Notes under the pieces: model-generated
Databases searched by the model: none
Seen by the model: the letters and a program-made list of their open reading frames with translations, nothing else
Told to the model about the DNA's origin: nothing
Program-made: the position numbers and the translations under genes
Shown here: in pieces, positions 50,380 through 59,179 of the stretch
Layout of the letters: each line of letters starts with the position of its first letter
Numbering within the stretch: the first letter of the stretch is position 1
Origin: Halolamina pelagica
GTDB lineage: Archaea > Halobacteriota > Halobacteria > Halobacteriales > Haloferacaceae
DNA: 64,000 nt
NCBI RefSeq assembly: GCF_900115675.1
Contig: NZ_FOXI01000001.1
Location: 459,074 to 523,073 of the forward strand
Direction of reading: 5' to 3'

Positions 50380-50955
50380 TCAGTGGTCCTGGATCGCGTC
50401 GATCACCATCGCGGCCGCGACGACCGGTTCGGTCGGCACGTCGCTCGCGTCGTCGACGGTCACCTCGTAGCGGTCCCGCAGCGAGACCTGCCCCTCGATG
50501 TTCCCGACGTGGTTCCCGTCGGCGTCGGTGATCTCGTACTTGTGGGGGATCAGCTCGCCGAAGGGGAGCGTATTGCGCGCCATCGTGGTGAGCGCACCCC
50601 TGGAGTTGATCTCGGCGAGCTTAGCCTCGGTGTCGGCGTCGCGGATCGTCCAGGTGTCCTGCAGCAGCGAGTAGTCGTTGTCCAGGATCACCACGTCCTC
50701 GCCGGTCCGGGAGTCGGTCAGGGTGTAGTCCCCGGCCACGTCGAGCATGCTGCCGGCGGTGACCTCGAACACGTCCTCGCCGTCGGCGTTGACGAACGGG
50801 AACTGCTCTTTCAGCTTCAGCATCTTCTGTTTCCCGCGCAGCACCACGTCCCCGTCGGCGTCGAGCGCGCGGAACTTGGTCCGGATCAGCCCCTGCTCGA
50901 CCGTGTAGCGATCGTCGCTCAGTTCGATCCCCTCGATCGCGTAGTCGTCGGTCAT
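50380..50955 (-). CDS. LURP-one-related / tubby-like family protein
   Basis: A 191-aa protein of repeated short beta strands: YTVEQGLIRTKFRALDADGDVVLRGKQKMLKLKEQFPFVNADGEDVFEVTAGSMLDVAGDYTLTDSRTGEDVVILDNDYS... This is the pattern of the LURP-one/tubby C-terminal-like barrel (scramblase-like superfamily). In bacteria and archaea the function is unknown; lipid binding or scramblase-like activity is conceivable. It sits between the UlaG-like gene and gfo6 on the same strand, but has no known place in pentose breakdown. Confidence 0.8.
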   Translation of the reverse strand: MTDDYAIEGIELSDDRYTVEQGLIRTKFRALDADGDVVLRGKQKMLKLKEQFPFVNADGEDVFEVTAGSMLDVAGDYTLTDSRTGEDVVILDNDYSLLQDTWTIRDADTEAKLAEINSRGALTTMARNTLPFGELIPHKYEITDADGNHVGNIEGQVSLRDRYEVTVDDASDVPTEPVVAAAMVIDAIQDH

Positions 50956-51044
50956 GGCCGGTGGTGCTGCCCGTTGGTACTTAAGGCGTTGGGCCGCCGC
51001 GGCGACAGTCGTCCGTCTCGTGCCACGCTTCCTGCCGCTTTCTG

Positions 51045-52124
51045 CTACAGTTCGACCGTCTCGCCCGTCTCGCTCGCCTCGTACACCGCCTTGATCGCCC
51101 GGATGTCGGTCAGCCCGTGCTCGCCGTCGGGGTGGGGCTCCTCGCCGGTCAGCAGGCAGTGCGAGAAGTACTCGAACTCCTCCTCCATCTGGTCGATCTG
51201 CTCGAACGACACGTCGAAACTCGTGTCCCCGCGCTCGATCGTGAGGGCGCGGTCGTCCCACGGGTAGAAGGCCGGTTCGACCCGGACCCGGCCCTCGGTG
51301 CCGAGCACCTCGATGTGGCTCGCCATGTGGGCGTTCTGACTCGCGGTACAGACCGCGTAGACGTGGCCGGGGAAGTCGAGTTGGAACGCGCCGTGCTCGT
51401 CCGGCACGTCGTCGAACGCCTCGTCGACCGACGCCACCGTCCCCCGCACCCGCTCGGGATCGGCGTCGAGCAGGAACCGCGCGGTGTTCAGCGGGTAGAG
51501 CCCGATGTCCATCACCGCACAGCCGCCCGAGAGTTCGCCGTCCAGCCGCCACTGATCGGGATCCGGAACCAGTTCGAGGATCGGCTCGGTCATGTTCCCG
51601 TTGACGAACACCGGCTCGCCGATCAGCCCGTCGTCGATGAACTCCTTCGCCCGCCGGACCGCCGGCTCGGTCTGCATCCGGTAGGCGATCATCAGCGTCG
51701 CGTCGTGCTCGTCGACGACCTCGACCATCCGTTCCGCGCGCTCGACCGTCGCCTCCATCGGCTTCTCACAGAGGATCGCCTTCCCCAGCTCCGCGGCGGT
51801 CTCGACGAACGGGAGGTGGAGCGCGTTCGGCGTCACCACGTAGACCGCGTCGTAGGCGTCGCTCGCTTCGCCGTCGTGGAACTCGTCGTAGGTGATGGCG
51901 TGCTCGACGGTCTCGGAGTCGGCGGCCACGGCTTCGGCCTTCTCGCTGTCGCCGCTGACGAGAACGGTCGTCTCGCACAACTCGGCGTTCGCGACCGCCG
52001 GCATCGCCTGCTCGCGGGTCCACCAGCCGACGCCGATCATCGCGAAGCGAACCGGGTCGTCGGTCGCCTCGACCTCCTGCCAGTCCCGCCGGTCGAACCC
52101 GTCGGCGAGCGTCTCGATATCCAT
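51045..52124 (-). CDS. gfo6: D-xylose 1-dehydrogenase (NADP+), Gfo/Idh/MocA family
   Basis: A 359-aa oxidoreductase, almost exactly the length of haloarchaeal D-xylose dehydrogenase (XacA/Gfo6). The N-terminal Rossmann fold has [15 protein letters not shown]. The catalytic-region motif CEKPMEAT contains the conserved Lys of the family, and the C-terminal domain ([28 protein letters not shown]) holds the GG-x-x-x-D-x-G-x-Y motif. It oxidises D-xylose to xylono-lactone with NADP+ as first step of the oxidative pathway. Confidence 0.88.
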   Translation of the reverse strand: MDIETLADGFDRRDWQEVEATDDPVRFAMIGVGWWTREQAMPAVANAELCETTVLVSGDSEKAEAVAADSETVEHAITYDEFHDGEASDAYDAVYVVTPNALHLPFVETAAELGKAILCEKPMEATVERAERMVEVVDEHDATLMIAYRMQTEPAVRRAKEFIDDGLIGEPVFVNGNMTEPILELVPDPDQWRLDGELSGGCAVMDIGLYPLNTARFLLDADPERVRGTVASVDEAFDDVPDEHGAFQLDFPGHVYAVCTASQNAHMASHIEVLGTEGRVRVEPAFYPWDDRALTIERGDTSFDVSFEQIDQMEEEFEYFSHCLLTGEEPHPDGEHGLTDIRAIKAVYEASETGETVEL

Positions 52125-52145
52125 GCCGGGCGGTCTCGCTCGCGT

Positions 52146-52152
52146 GGCAAAA
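52146..52152 (-). promoter_or_regulatory. Promoter element of gfo6
   Basis: Minus-strand TTTTGCC lies 22-28 bases before the gfo6 ATG, preceded by ACAACGG. It resembles the UlaG-like gene's upstream sequence (CAACGCTTTGCC). Confidence 0.45.
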
Positions 52153-52190
52153 CCGTTGTGCCGGCCGCCGTCGTCGACGGCGGGACCGCC

Positions 52191-53627
52191 TCAGTAGTTG
52201 TCGTAGACGGTCTTGGTGATGCTGTAGAAGTCGATGCCGGCCTCACCCTGCTCGCGGTAGGTCTCGCTGGAGGAGGCCTTCATCCCGCCGAAGGGGACGT
52301 GGAGTTCGACGCCCGTGGTCTTCTCGTTGACCTTCACGACGCCCGCCTCGATGTCGTCGACGAAGCGGTTGGCCTCGGTGTGGTCGTCGGTGACGATCCC
52401 GGCCGAGAGGCCGTACTCGACGCCGTTCGCGACCGCGAGCGCCTCGTGGTAGCCGCCGACGGGGATCACCGACAGCACCGGGCCGAAGATCTCCTCCTGG
52501 GCGATCCGGCTGTCGGCGTCCACGTCGGCGAACACCGTCGGCTCGACGAAGTGGCCGTCGCGGTCGAGCGCGTCGCCGCCGGTCTCGAGGGTCGCTCCCT
52601 CCTGCTTCCCGACCGTGACGTAGTCGAGCGTGCCCTCGAGTTCCGACGCGCTGACCTGCGGCCCCATCTCGCCGCCCTCGAGGCCGTTACCGGGCTCGAT
52701 CCCCTCGGCCTCGGCGACGACGGCGTCGACGAACTCGTCGTACACGTCCTCGTAGACGATCGCCCGCGAGGTCGCCGTACAGGCCTGGCCGGTCACGCCG
52801 AAGGCGCCCCCGGCGACGATGCTCGCGGCCTCGGCTACGTCGGCGGTGTCCGAGACGACGATGGGATTCTTCCCGCCCATCTCCAACTGGACGCGCTTGC
52901 CGTCCTCGGTCGCCGTGTCGTAGACGGCGTTGCCGACGCCGGTGCTGCCGGTGAAGGAGACGGCGTCCACGTCGGGGTGGCTGGCGATCGTGTCGCCCAC
53001 CTCGCCCCCGGGGCCGGTGACGACGTTCAGGACGCCCTCGGGCAGGCCGGCCTCAGCGAGCGCCTCGGCGATCTCGTAGGTACAGCCGGGGGCGAGCGTC
53101 GCGGGCTTGATCACGGCCGCGTTGCCCGCCGCCAGCGCCGGCGCGATCTTCCAGGTTGGGATGGCGATGGGGTAGTTCCACGGCGTGATCAGGCCGGCGA
53201 CGCCCAGCGGTTCGGTCTTCGTCCGCAGGGTCGTGTCGGGGCCGCTGGCCCCCTTCACCGTGCCGCCGACGTCGCGGGCCTTCGCGCCGTAGTAGTCGAA
53301 GATGTCGATGGCGCGCTGGACCTCGCCGGCGGCCTCGGGTTGGGTCTTGCCCTCCTCGCGGACCAGCAGTTCGGTCAGTTCCTCCTTCCTCTCGGCGAGG
53401 ACCCGACTCGCTCGCGAGAGGATCCGGCCGCGTTGGGGGCCGGGGGTATCGGCCCACTCGTCGCTCGCGACGAGGGCGGCCTCGATCGCGCGCTCGGCGT
53501 CGACAGCCCCGGACTGGGCGTACGTCCCGACGACCGCGTCGGGGTTCGCTGGATCGTGCGTGTCGAACGTGTCGCCGCTCTCGGCGTCGATCCACTCGCC
53601 GTCGATGAAGTTCGATCTGCTCGGCAT
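52191..53627 (-). CDS. xacF: Alpha-ketoglutarate semialdehyde (2,5-dioxovalerate) dehydrogenase
   Basis: A 478-aa aldehyde dehydrogenase. The oxyanion Asn is in PWNYPIAIP, the cofactor loop is SFTGSTGVG, the general base Glu249 is in LEMGGKNP, and the nucleophile Cys283 is in GVTGQACTATSRAI. The family and the neighbours xacE, gfo6 and xacD identify it as the last step, oxidising alpha-ketoglutarate semialdehyde to alpha-ketoglutarate with NAD(P)+, which feeds the citric acid cycle. It is divergent from xacE. Confidence 0.88.
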   Translation of the reverse strand: MPSRSNFIDGEWIDAESGDTFDTHDPANPDAVVGTYAQSGAVDAERAIEAALVASDEWADTPGPQRGRILSRASRVLAERKEELTELLVREEGKTQPEAAGEVQRAIDIFDYYGAKARDVGGTVKGASGPDTTLRTKTEPLGVAGLITPWNYPIAIPTWKIAPALAAGNAAVIKPATLAPGCTYEIAEALAEAGLPEGVLNVVTGPGGEVGDTIASHPDVDAVSFTGSTGVGNAVYDTATEDGKRVQLEMGGKNPIVVSDTADVAEAASIVAGGAFGVTGQACTATSRAIVYEDVYDEFVDAVVAEAEGIEPGNGLEGGEMGPQVSASELEGTLDYVTVGKQEGATLETGGDALDRDGHFVEPTVFADVDADSRIAQEEIFGPVLSVIPVGGYHEALAVANGVEYGLSAGIVTDDHTEANRFVDDIEAGVVKVNEKTTGVELHVPFGGMKASSSETYREQGEAGIDFYSITKTVYDNY

Positions 53628-53650
53628 GCCCCACGGTTGTGGCGGTTCGG

Positions 53651-53657
53651 GGATAAC
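53651..53657 (-). promoter_or_regulatory. Promoter element of xacF
   Basis: Minus-strand GTTATCC lies 24-30 bases before the xacF ATG. It shares the 61-base divergent region with the xacE promoter. Confidence 0.4.
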
Positions 53658-53687
53658 CCTTTACGCCGCGGGGCAGGTGACAGGAGG

Positions 53688-53693
53688 TTTATG
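53688..53693 (+). promoter_or_regulatory. Promoter element of xacE
   Basis: TTTATG lies 25-30 bases before ATG 53718. This spacing is the reason for choosing 53718 rather than the in-frame ATG at 53691, which overlaps the element itself. Confidence 0.45.
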
Positions 53694-53717
53694 TCCACCA
53701 CGCTCCCCAGGTCCCGC

Positions 53718-54581
53718 ATGCGCTACTACCGCACCGAACGCAACGGCGACGCGCGCCTGCTCGTCGTCGCCCGCGACCGCGCCCACGACCTCACCGCGGT
53801 CAAACCCCGACTGCGGTCGTTCCGCGACCTCGCCGCGGCCGCCGACGTGGCCGACAGCAGCGTCGACGCGCTGGCCGCCGCCCTGCTCGACGACGCCCCG
53901 GTCGTCGAGTTCTCCGTCGTCGATCTCGAGGTCCCGGTCCGCGCCGAGGAGGTGTGGGCCGCGGGCGTGACCTACGAGATCAGCGAGCAGGCCCGCGAGG
54001 AAGAGAGCGGGATGGCCGACGTGTACCTCGACGTGTACGACGCCGAGCGCCCCGAGATCTTCTTCAAAGCCACCCCGAGCCGAACCGTCGGGCCGCGCGA
54101 GGCCGTCGGCGTCCGGGGCGACTCGGACTGGAACGTCCCCGAACCCGAACTCGGACTGGTGCTCTACGACGGCGAGACCGTCGGCTACACGGTCGGCAAC
54201 GACGTGAGCAGCCGCGCCATCGAGGGTGAGAACCCGCTCTACCTCCCGCAGGCGAAGGTGTACGACCGCTGCTGTGCGCTCGGTCCCTGCGTCGTCGGCG
54301 CCGGCGGCGTCGACGACCCCCACGACCTCGGGATCTCGATGCGCATCGAGCGCGACGGCGAGACGGTGTTCGACGACGCGACCTCGACCGCCGAGATGGC
54401 CCGCACCTGCGAGGAACTGGCCGCGTACTGGCGGGCCCACAACGCGGTGCCGGAGATGGGCGTGCTGCTCACCGGCACCTCGCTCGTCCCCGAAGGAGAG
54501 TTCACGCTCCAGCCGGGCGACAGCGTCCGGATCGACATCGAGGGGATCGGCGAACTGGTCAACCCGGTCGTCGAAGTCTGA
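53718..54581 (+). CDS. xacE: 2-keto-3-deoxy-pentonate dehydratase, XacE-like (FAH family)
   Basis: A 287-aa fumarylacetoacetate-hydrolase-family protein starting MRYYRTERNGDARLLVVARDRAHDLT, the start seen in haloarchaeal XacE proteins. The C-terminal FAH core has VWAAGVTYEISEQAR, EIFFKATPSRTVGPREAVGVRGDSDWNVPEPELGLVL (metal-binding Glu residues in VPEPELG) and GYTVGNDVSSRAIEGENPLYLPQAK. It dehydrates 2-keto-3-deoxyxylonate to alpha-ketoglutarate semialdehyde. It is divergent from xacF and shares a compact control region with it. Confidence 0.87.
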   Translation: MRYYRTERNGDARLLVVARDRAHDLTAVKPRLRSFRDLAAAADVADSSVDALAAALLDDAPVVEFSVVDLEVPVRAEEVWAAGVTYEISEQAREEESGMADVYLDVYDAERPEIFFKATPSRTVGPREAVGVRGDSDWNVPEPELGLVLYDGETVGYTVGNDVSSRAIEGENPLYLPQAKVYDRCCALGPCVVGAGGVDDPHDLGISMRIERDGETVFDDATSTAEMARTCEELAAYWRAHNAVPEMGVLLTGTSLVPEGEFTLQPGDSVRIDIEGIGELVNPVVEV

Positions 54582-54829
54582 TCGGAGGGCTGTCGTCGAC
54601 GCCCGGAAAACGGGTCGTCGGCGCGGTTTCGGAGAACAGCCGCGACGACGGTGGTCCGTCGGGTTCGCTCGTCGTCGGTCCCCGCCTCCCCGCGGCGACG
54701 TGTAGAGGTCGGCGACTCGGCGGCCTTACCTCACCGGGTGACGAAGTTCGTCACGGGCTGAGCGCTCGCGGTGTCAACGGGTTTATCTTTCCGCGGGACG
54801 CGGTTGCGCTCGTTCGATCCCGCATCCAC

Positions 54830-56230
54830 ATGACGATACTCCACGTCGCACAGCGTCGGTCGACCATCCTCGACTACCTGCGGGACGGCCCGCTCGACAA
54901 GCGCGACCTGCTGGATCGCGTGGCGGCGTCGCGGTCCACGATCGACCGCGCGATCGAGGAACTGATCGACCACGAGATGGTCCGCGAGGTCAGCGGCGGC
55001 TACGAGACGACCCTCGTGGGCGTGCTCGCACTCGAACGCGCCCGCGAGTTCGAGCGCGACGCCGACGCCATCGCGACGACGGCGCCGGCGCTGACGCCGC
55101 TCTGGAAGGAGAGCGACGTGGCCGTCGAGTTCCTCCGCGGCGCGGACGTGTCGCTGGTTGCCGCCGCCGACGGCGTGCGACTCCTCGCGGCCCTGGGGTC
55201 GGCGATGCGGACCGCCGACGAGATCCGGGCGGTGCTCCCGCGGATCGCCCGGCCCGAGCAGCTGGAGACGCTGTACGCGCGGGCCAGCGCCGGCGGCGAG
55301 ACCGACATCGTCGTCTCGCAGTCGCTGTTCGAGACGCTGTCGTCGAGGTTCCCCGAGTGGCTCCGCGCGGTGGCGCTGGGCGAGAACGGGAGCGTCTCGG
55401 TCGGCACCGTGCCGGGGTACGCCCTCGTCGTCTGTCGGGCCGGCGACGAGCGCGAGGCGTTCCTGCTCACGTACGACGACGGCCGACTCCACGCCGTCCT
55501 TCGAAACGACGGCGCGGCGGCCGCGTGGGCCGAGGAGCGGTTCGGGACGATCCGGAGCGACGTGACGGACCGACGGGAGGAGGTCCGCGAGCTCGAGGCC
55601 GACGCCGGGTTCGGCGGCGTCGGCGACGCCACGCCACCGTTCGGCGAGCCCTCCGCGGTCGCAGCCGGCTCCGCTGACGCCGACGGGCCGGCGGACGAAC
55701 TACTCGCGAGCGGCTACGCGACCGACGGCGGCAAGCTCCGGACGCCGGCCTACGGCACCGAAGGCGCCTGTACGGTGGCGTTCTGGATGCGGCCCACCGA
55801 CCTCGCCGGCGGCTGGCAGATCCTGCTGAAGTGGGACTACCTCGTCGTCGCGCTGCGGCGCGGGGAACTCCACGGGAACGTGTACGACCCCGACGACGCC
55901 GAGCAGCGCGCGTTCACCGCGGTCCCGCTCACCGACCTCGCGGGGAACCGCTGGCAGCACGTCGCCTACACGTACGACGAGTCGGTCGCCCGCCTGTACG
56001 TCGACGGCGAACTCGTCGACGAGACCGAGGACGACTACCCCCTGCGCGTCGACGAGATCGGCGCCGCGCTGGGCTATCATTACCGGGACAGGGACACCGG
56101 CGTCCACGACCCGACCTACGAGGGTCGGCTGTACGACGCCCGACTCTACGGGGAAGCGCTCTCGCCCGCCGAGATCGAGCGCCTCGTCCAGACGACGGAT
56201 CCCACGGCCGTCGCGTGGGGGGCGACCTGA
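54830..56230 (+). CDS. Winged-helix regulator fused to a LamG (jellyroll) domain
   Basis: A 466-aa protein without signal peptide or membrane helix. Residues 5-60 form a winged helix (RRSTILDYLRDGPLDKRDLLDRVAASRSTIDRAIEELIDHEMV). Residues about 95-250 resemble the effector region of haloarchaeal HTH regulators (FLRGADVSLVAAADGVRLL, then VPGYALVVCRAGDEREAFLLTYDDGRLHAVL). After a Gly/Ala/Asp linker, residues 303-455 form a LamG/concanavalin-like domain (CTVAFWMRP; RWQHVAYTYDESVARLYVDGELV; YEGRLYDARLYGEALSPAEIERL). LamG domains usually bind glycans and are mostly extracellular, so a cytoplasmic fusion to a DNA-binding domain is odd. Next to the pentose genes it may be their sugar-responsive regulator (inference). 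Confidence 0.8.
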   Translation: MTILHVAQRRSTILDYLRDGPLDKRDLLDRVAASRSTIDRAIEELIDHEMVREVSGGYETTLVGVLALERAREFERDADAIATTAPALTPLWKESDVAVEFLRGADVSLVAAADGVRLLAALGSAMRTADEIRAVLPRIARPEQLETLYARASAGGETDIVVSQSLFETLSSRFPEWLRAVALGENGSVSVGTVPGYALVVCRAGDEREAFLLTYDDGRLHAVLRNDGAAAAWAEERFGTIRSDVTDRREEVRELEADAGFGGVGDATPPFGEPSAVAAGSADADGPADELLASGYATDGGKLRTPAYGTEGACTVAFWMRPTDLAGGWQILLKWDYLVVALRRGELHGNVYDPDDAEQRAFTAVPLTDLAGNRWQHVAYTYDESVARLYVDGELVDETEDDYPLRVDEIGAALGYHYRDRDTGVHDPTYEGRLYDARLYGEALSPAEIERLVQTTDPTAVAWGAT

Positions 56231-56242
56231 AGCCGTCGACGG

Positions 56243-57070
56243 TCACTCGCCCAGGAACCGCTGTGCACGTCTCGCGACGGCGGTCCGGAACGCCGACTCG
56301 TCGACCGCCTGCCCCCCGTCGAACAGCCGGCCGTGTTCTTCGCGATACGCGTCCTCCAGCAGTCGCTCCCGGAGGCCGTCGACGGTCGGTTCTCGCCCGC
56401 GTTCCCGGAGTCGCGCGGCGACCCGCCCGAAGCGCTGCTCGGTCGCGACTGTGTCCGCCAGCGACTCCGCGTCCGCGGCGTCGACGCCGGCGTCGGACTG
56501 TGTAGAAATCTCGGAATTTTCGACCAGCGCGCGATTCCCGCGCTTGTCACGAATCACGACCCCGGCCGCCGGGCCGTCGTACCACGCCGATTCGGGCATC
56601 TCGTAGCCCACAGGGTCGAAATCCCGACTGTTGACCTCGCGTTCGACCGCGGTGACTGGATCGAGGCCGAGTCGCTCGAAGATGGCCTCGACGGCCCCCG
56701 GCGGGCGGAACGCCCCGGCGTCGGCCGACCACACGTCCACCCCCAGGAACGGCGGCAGGCGGTCCCAGTCGTAGTCGATTCGCTCCCGGTGGGTCGCCCG
56801 ACCCAGGAACGTCAGGTCCGTCACGTCGTCGACGGCGCCCCGCAGCGCCTCGCGGTCGAGTCGCTCCCGCACGTGCCGGACAGCGCGCCGACAGGGCCGC
56901 GGGATCGAGTCGTCGTACGTGCGGCGCTCGCCGCCGAACCGGATCGCGCCGGACGCCCGCAGTTGGAACCGGAGCGGCGTCCCCTCGACGAACTCGAGCA
57001 GCCAGAGGTGCCCGTCGAACGTCGGGGCCGCGTCGTCGTCGACGGCCGGGAGGGGCGGGAACTCCTTCAC
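56243..57070 (-). CDS. RNA-ligase-like nucleotidyltransferase-fold protein lacking the motif I lysine
   Basis: A 275-aa protein. The N-terminus (PTFDGHLWLLEFVEGTPLRFQLRASGAIRFGGERRTYDD) and later segment (YDGPAAGVVIRDKRGNRALVEN) look like motif I and motif IV regions of the ATP-dependent RNA/DNA ligase fold. At motif I the expected K-x-D-G reads F27-V28-E29-G30, so the lysine that carries AMP is missing. The C-terminal 90 residues are helical. It may be a catalytically dead or diverged member, or my family call may be wrong. Family assignment is from memory of haloarchaeal relatives. Confidence 0.5.
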   Translation of the reverse strand: MKEFPPLPAVDDDAAPTFDGHLWLLEFVEGTPLRFQLRASGAIRFGGERRTYDDSIPRPCRRAVRHVRERLDREALRGAVDDVTDLTFLGRATHRERIDYDWDRLPPFLGVDVWSADAGAFRPPGAVEAIFERLGLDPVTAVEREVNSRDFDPVGYEMPESAWYDGPAAGVVIRDKRGNRALVENSEISTQSDAGVDAADAESLADTVATEQRFGRVAARLRERGREPTVDGLRERLLEDAYREEHGRLFDGGQAVDESAFRTAVARRAQRFLGE

Positions 57071-57156
57071 ACCGGCCCTCCGGCGGCCGGCCGGGTATGC
57101 GTTCCGGCGTCTGCCACCCCACCACCCTTAATCCGGGCCACCCCGAAGCCGGATGC

Positions 57157-58614
57157 ATGATCACGAGCAGACGCATGGCCGCGGTCGACCGCAACGCCGC
57201 GGCGCTCGGCGTCCCCCTGCGCGTGCTGATGGAGTCCTCGGGCAACGCCGTCGCCCGGCGGATCCGGGAACTGACGACGCCCGACGACAGCGTGGCGCTG
57301 GTCTGTGGCCGCGGGAACAACGGCGGCGACGGCCTCGTCGCCGCGCGCTTCCTCGAGGACAGGGACGTGGCCGTCCACTTGCTGGGCCGCCCAGAGAGTA
57401 TCGCGACCGACATCGCCCGGGCGAACTGGGACGCGCTGGCGGCGGCCGGGATCCCCACGGAGACCGTCACGGACTCCCGCGCGTTCGCGCTCGACGACCC
57501 GGACCTGATCGTCGACGCGATGCTCGGCACCGGGATCACGGGCGACCTCCGGGAGCCGGAGGCCAGCGTCGCCCACGCCATCGACGACGACGGGGCGCCC
57601 GTGCTCGCGGTCGACGTGCCCTCGGGGGTCGACGCCGACTCGGGAGGGGCCCCTGGCGCCGCCGTCGAGGCCGATCACGTCGTCACGTTCCACGACCTGA
57701 AGCCCGGCATCGCCGACCACACGGACGTGACCGTCGCCGACATCGGCATCCCGGCCGCCGCGGAGGAACGGGTCGGCCCGGGCGACGTGGCAGTTCTGGG
57801 CGCCGGCGGCGACCGGAAGGGCGAGAGCGGTCGGACGTTCGTCATCGGCGGCGGGCCTTACACCGGCGCGCCCGCCCTCGCCGCCGGGGCGTCGCTCTCG
57901 GCGGGCGCCGACCTCGCGTTCGTCGCCTGTCCCGAGTCGGTGTTCGACCCGATCGCGGGCTACTCGGAGGACCTGATCGTCCAGCCCTACGGCGCCGATG
58001 GAGCCGACGGGGGCGGCGAAACCGACCACCTCGCGCCCGAAGACGTCCCGGAGCTCGTCGGGACGGCCGAGGACCACGACGACATCGTGATCCTCGGGCC
58101 GGGGCTGGGTCGACACCCCGAGACCGAGGCGGCGGCCGCGGCGTTCCTCGCCGAGTTCTCGGGGACGGCGGTCGTCGACGCCGACGCGCTGGCGCTGGTG
58201 CCCGAGGTCGACACCGAGGCGACGCTGGTGCTCACGCCGAACCGATCGGAGTTGGCGGAACTCGGCGGGCCGGACGTGGGCGACCTCGTAAGCCACGCCG
58301 ACGAGATCCGCGACCTCGCTGCTGACTTGGGTCACGTCGTCCTCGCGAAAGGGAAGGTCGACGTGATCACCGACGGCGAGACGGTTCGGCGCTGTCGGGC
58401 CGGCACGCCGGGGATGACCGTCGGCGGCACCGGCGACACGCTCGCGGGTATCGTGGCCGCACTGCTCGCCCGTGCGCCACCGTTCGAGGCCGCCTGCGTG
58501 GGGAGCTACGTCAACGGGCGCGCCGCGGAACTGCTCGATCGGGGCGACGGCCTGCGCGCGACGGAACTCCAAGAGACCATCCCGGTGGCGCTCGAAGGGG
58601 GCGACGATGAGTGA
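57157..58614 (+). CDS. nnr: Bifunctional NAD(P)H-hydrate epimerase / ADP-dependent dehydratase
   Basis: A 485-aa two-domain repair enzyme. The N-terminal YjeF epimerase domain (1-215) has VCGRGNNGGDGLVAARFL and VDAMLGTGITGDLREP. The C-terminal ribokinase-like dehydratase domain (220-485) has FVIGGGPYTGAPALAA, ILGPGLGRHPETE and the catalytic GTPGMTVGGTGDTLAGI. Together they repair hydrated NADH/NADPH. ATG 57157 is used rather than the overlapping ATG 57153 in another frame. The 3' end overlaps moaC by 8 bases. Confidence 0.92.
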   Translation: MITSRRMAAVDRNAAALGVPLRVLMESSGNAVARRIRELTTPDDSVALVCGRGNNGGDGLVAARFLEDRDVAVHLLGRPESIATDIARANWDALAAAGIPTETVTDSRAFALDDPDLIVDAMLGTGITGDLREPEASVAHAIDDDGAPVLAVDVPSGVDADSGGAPGAAVEADHVVTFHDLKPGIADHTDVTVADIGIPAAAEERVGPGDVAVLGAGGDRKGESGRTFVIGGGPYTGAPALAAGASLSAGADLAFVACPESVFDPIAGYSEDLIVQPYGADGADGGGETDHLAPEDVPELVGTAEDHDDIVILGPGLGRHPETEAAAAAFLAEFSGTAVVDADALALVPEVDTEATLVLTPNRSELAELGGPDVGDLVSHADEIRDLAADLGHVVLAKGKVDVITDGETVRRCRAGTPGMTVGGTGDTLAGIVAALLARAPPFEAACVGSYVNGRAAELLDRGDGLRATELQETIPVALEGGDDE

Positions 58615-59134
58615 GGACGCCGACCCCCCCGACGGAGAACTGACCCACACCAGCGACTCGGGCGACGTGCAGATGGTCGACGTGGGCGAGAAACCGGACA
58701 CCGGACGGCGCGCGGTCGCGCGCGGCGAGATCCACCTGACGGCGTCGACGATCGACGCCGTCCGCGCCGACGGGATCGGGAAGGGCGACGTGCTCGCGAC
58801 CGCCCGGATCGGCGCGATCCAGGCCGTGAAGCACACGTGGGAGACCATCCCGATGTGTCACCAGATCCCGATCACGAACGTCGGGACCGACTTTTCGGTC
58901 GCCGACGACCGGATCGAACTCGAGGTCGCCGTCGAGACCACCGGAAAGACCGGCTGCGAGATGGAGGCGATTCAGGGCGTGACGACCGGGCTCGGCGTCG
59001 TCTGGGACATGGTGAAAGCGGCGGAGAAGGAGGTCGTCGACGACGGGGACGATGTCGAGGCGAGTGGCTACCCCGGCACCGAGATCTCGGGCGTCGAAGT
59101 CGTATCGAAGGAGAAACGCGAACTGTCGCGGTAG
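58607..59134 (+). CDS. moaC: Cyclic pyranopterin monophosphate synthase MoaC
   Basis: A 175-aa molybdenum-cofactor enzyme with the family signatures MVDVGEKPDTGRRAVARG, WETIPMCHQIPITNV and VETTGKTGCEMEAIQGVTTGLGVVWDMVKA; the Cys-His and Lys residues here are catalytic. It converts the MoaA product to cyclic pyranopterin monophosphate. It is translationally coupled to nnr by an 8-base overlap. MoaA is not in this window. Confidence 0.95.
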   Translation: MSEDADPPDGELTHTSDSGDVQMVDVGEKPDTGRRAVARGEIHLTASTIDAVRADGIGKGDVLATARIGAIQAVKHTWETIPMCHQIPITNVGTDFSVADDRIELEVAVETTGKTGCEMEAIQGVTTGLGVVWDMVKAAEKEVVDDGDDVEASGYPGTEISGVEVVSKEKRELSR

Positions 59135-59179
59135 TCGTCGAGTCCCCACTCTGGGGCCGTCCGTGGAACTCGCGGGAAG

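Noticed and set aside
51117..54581. A very long plus-strand open frame across the gfo6-xacF region
   Set aside because: Only the part from 53718 (xacE) is a gene. The rest is the GC-rich shadow of minus-strand genes with clear families and gives Arg/His/Val-rich nonsense protein.
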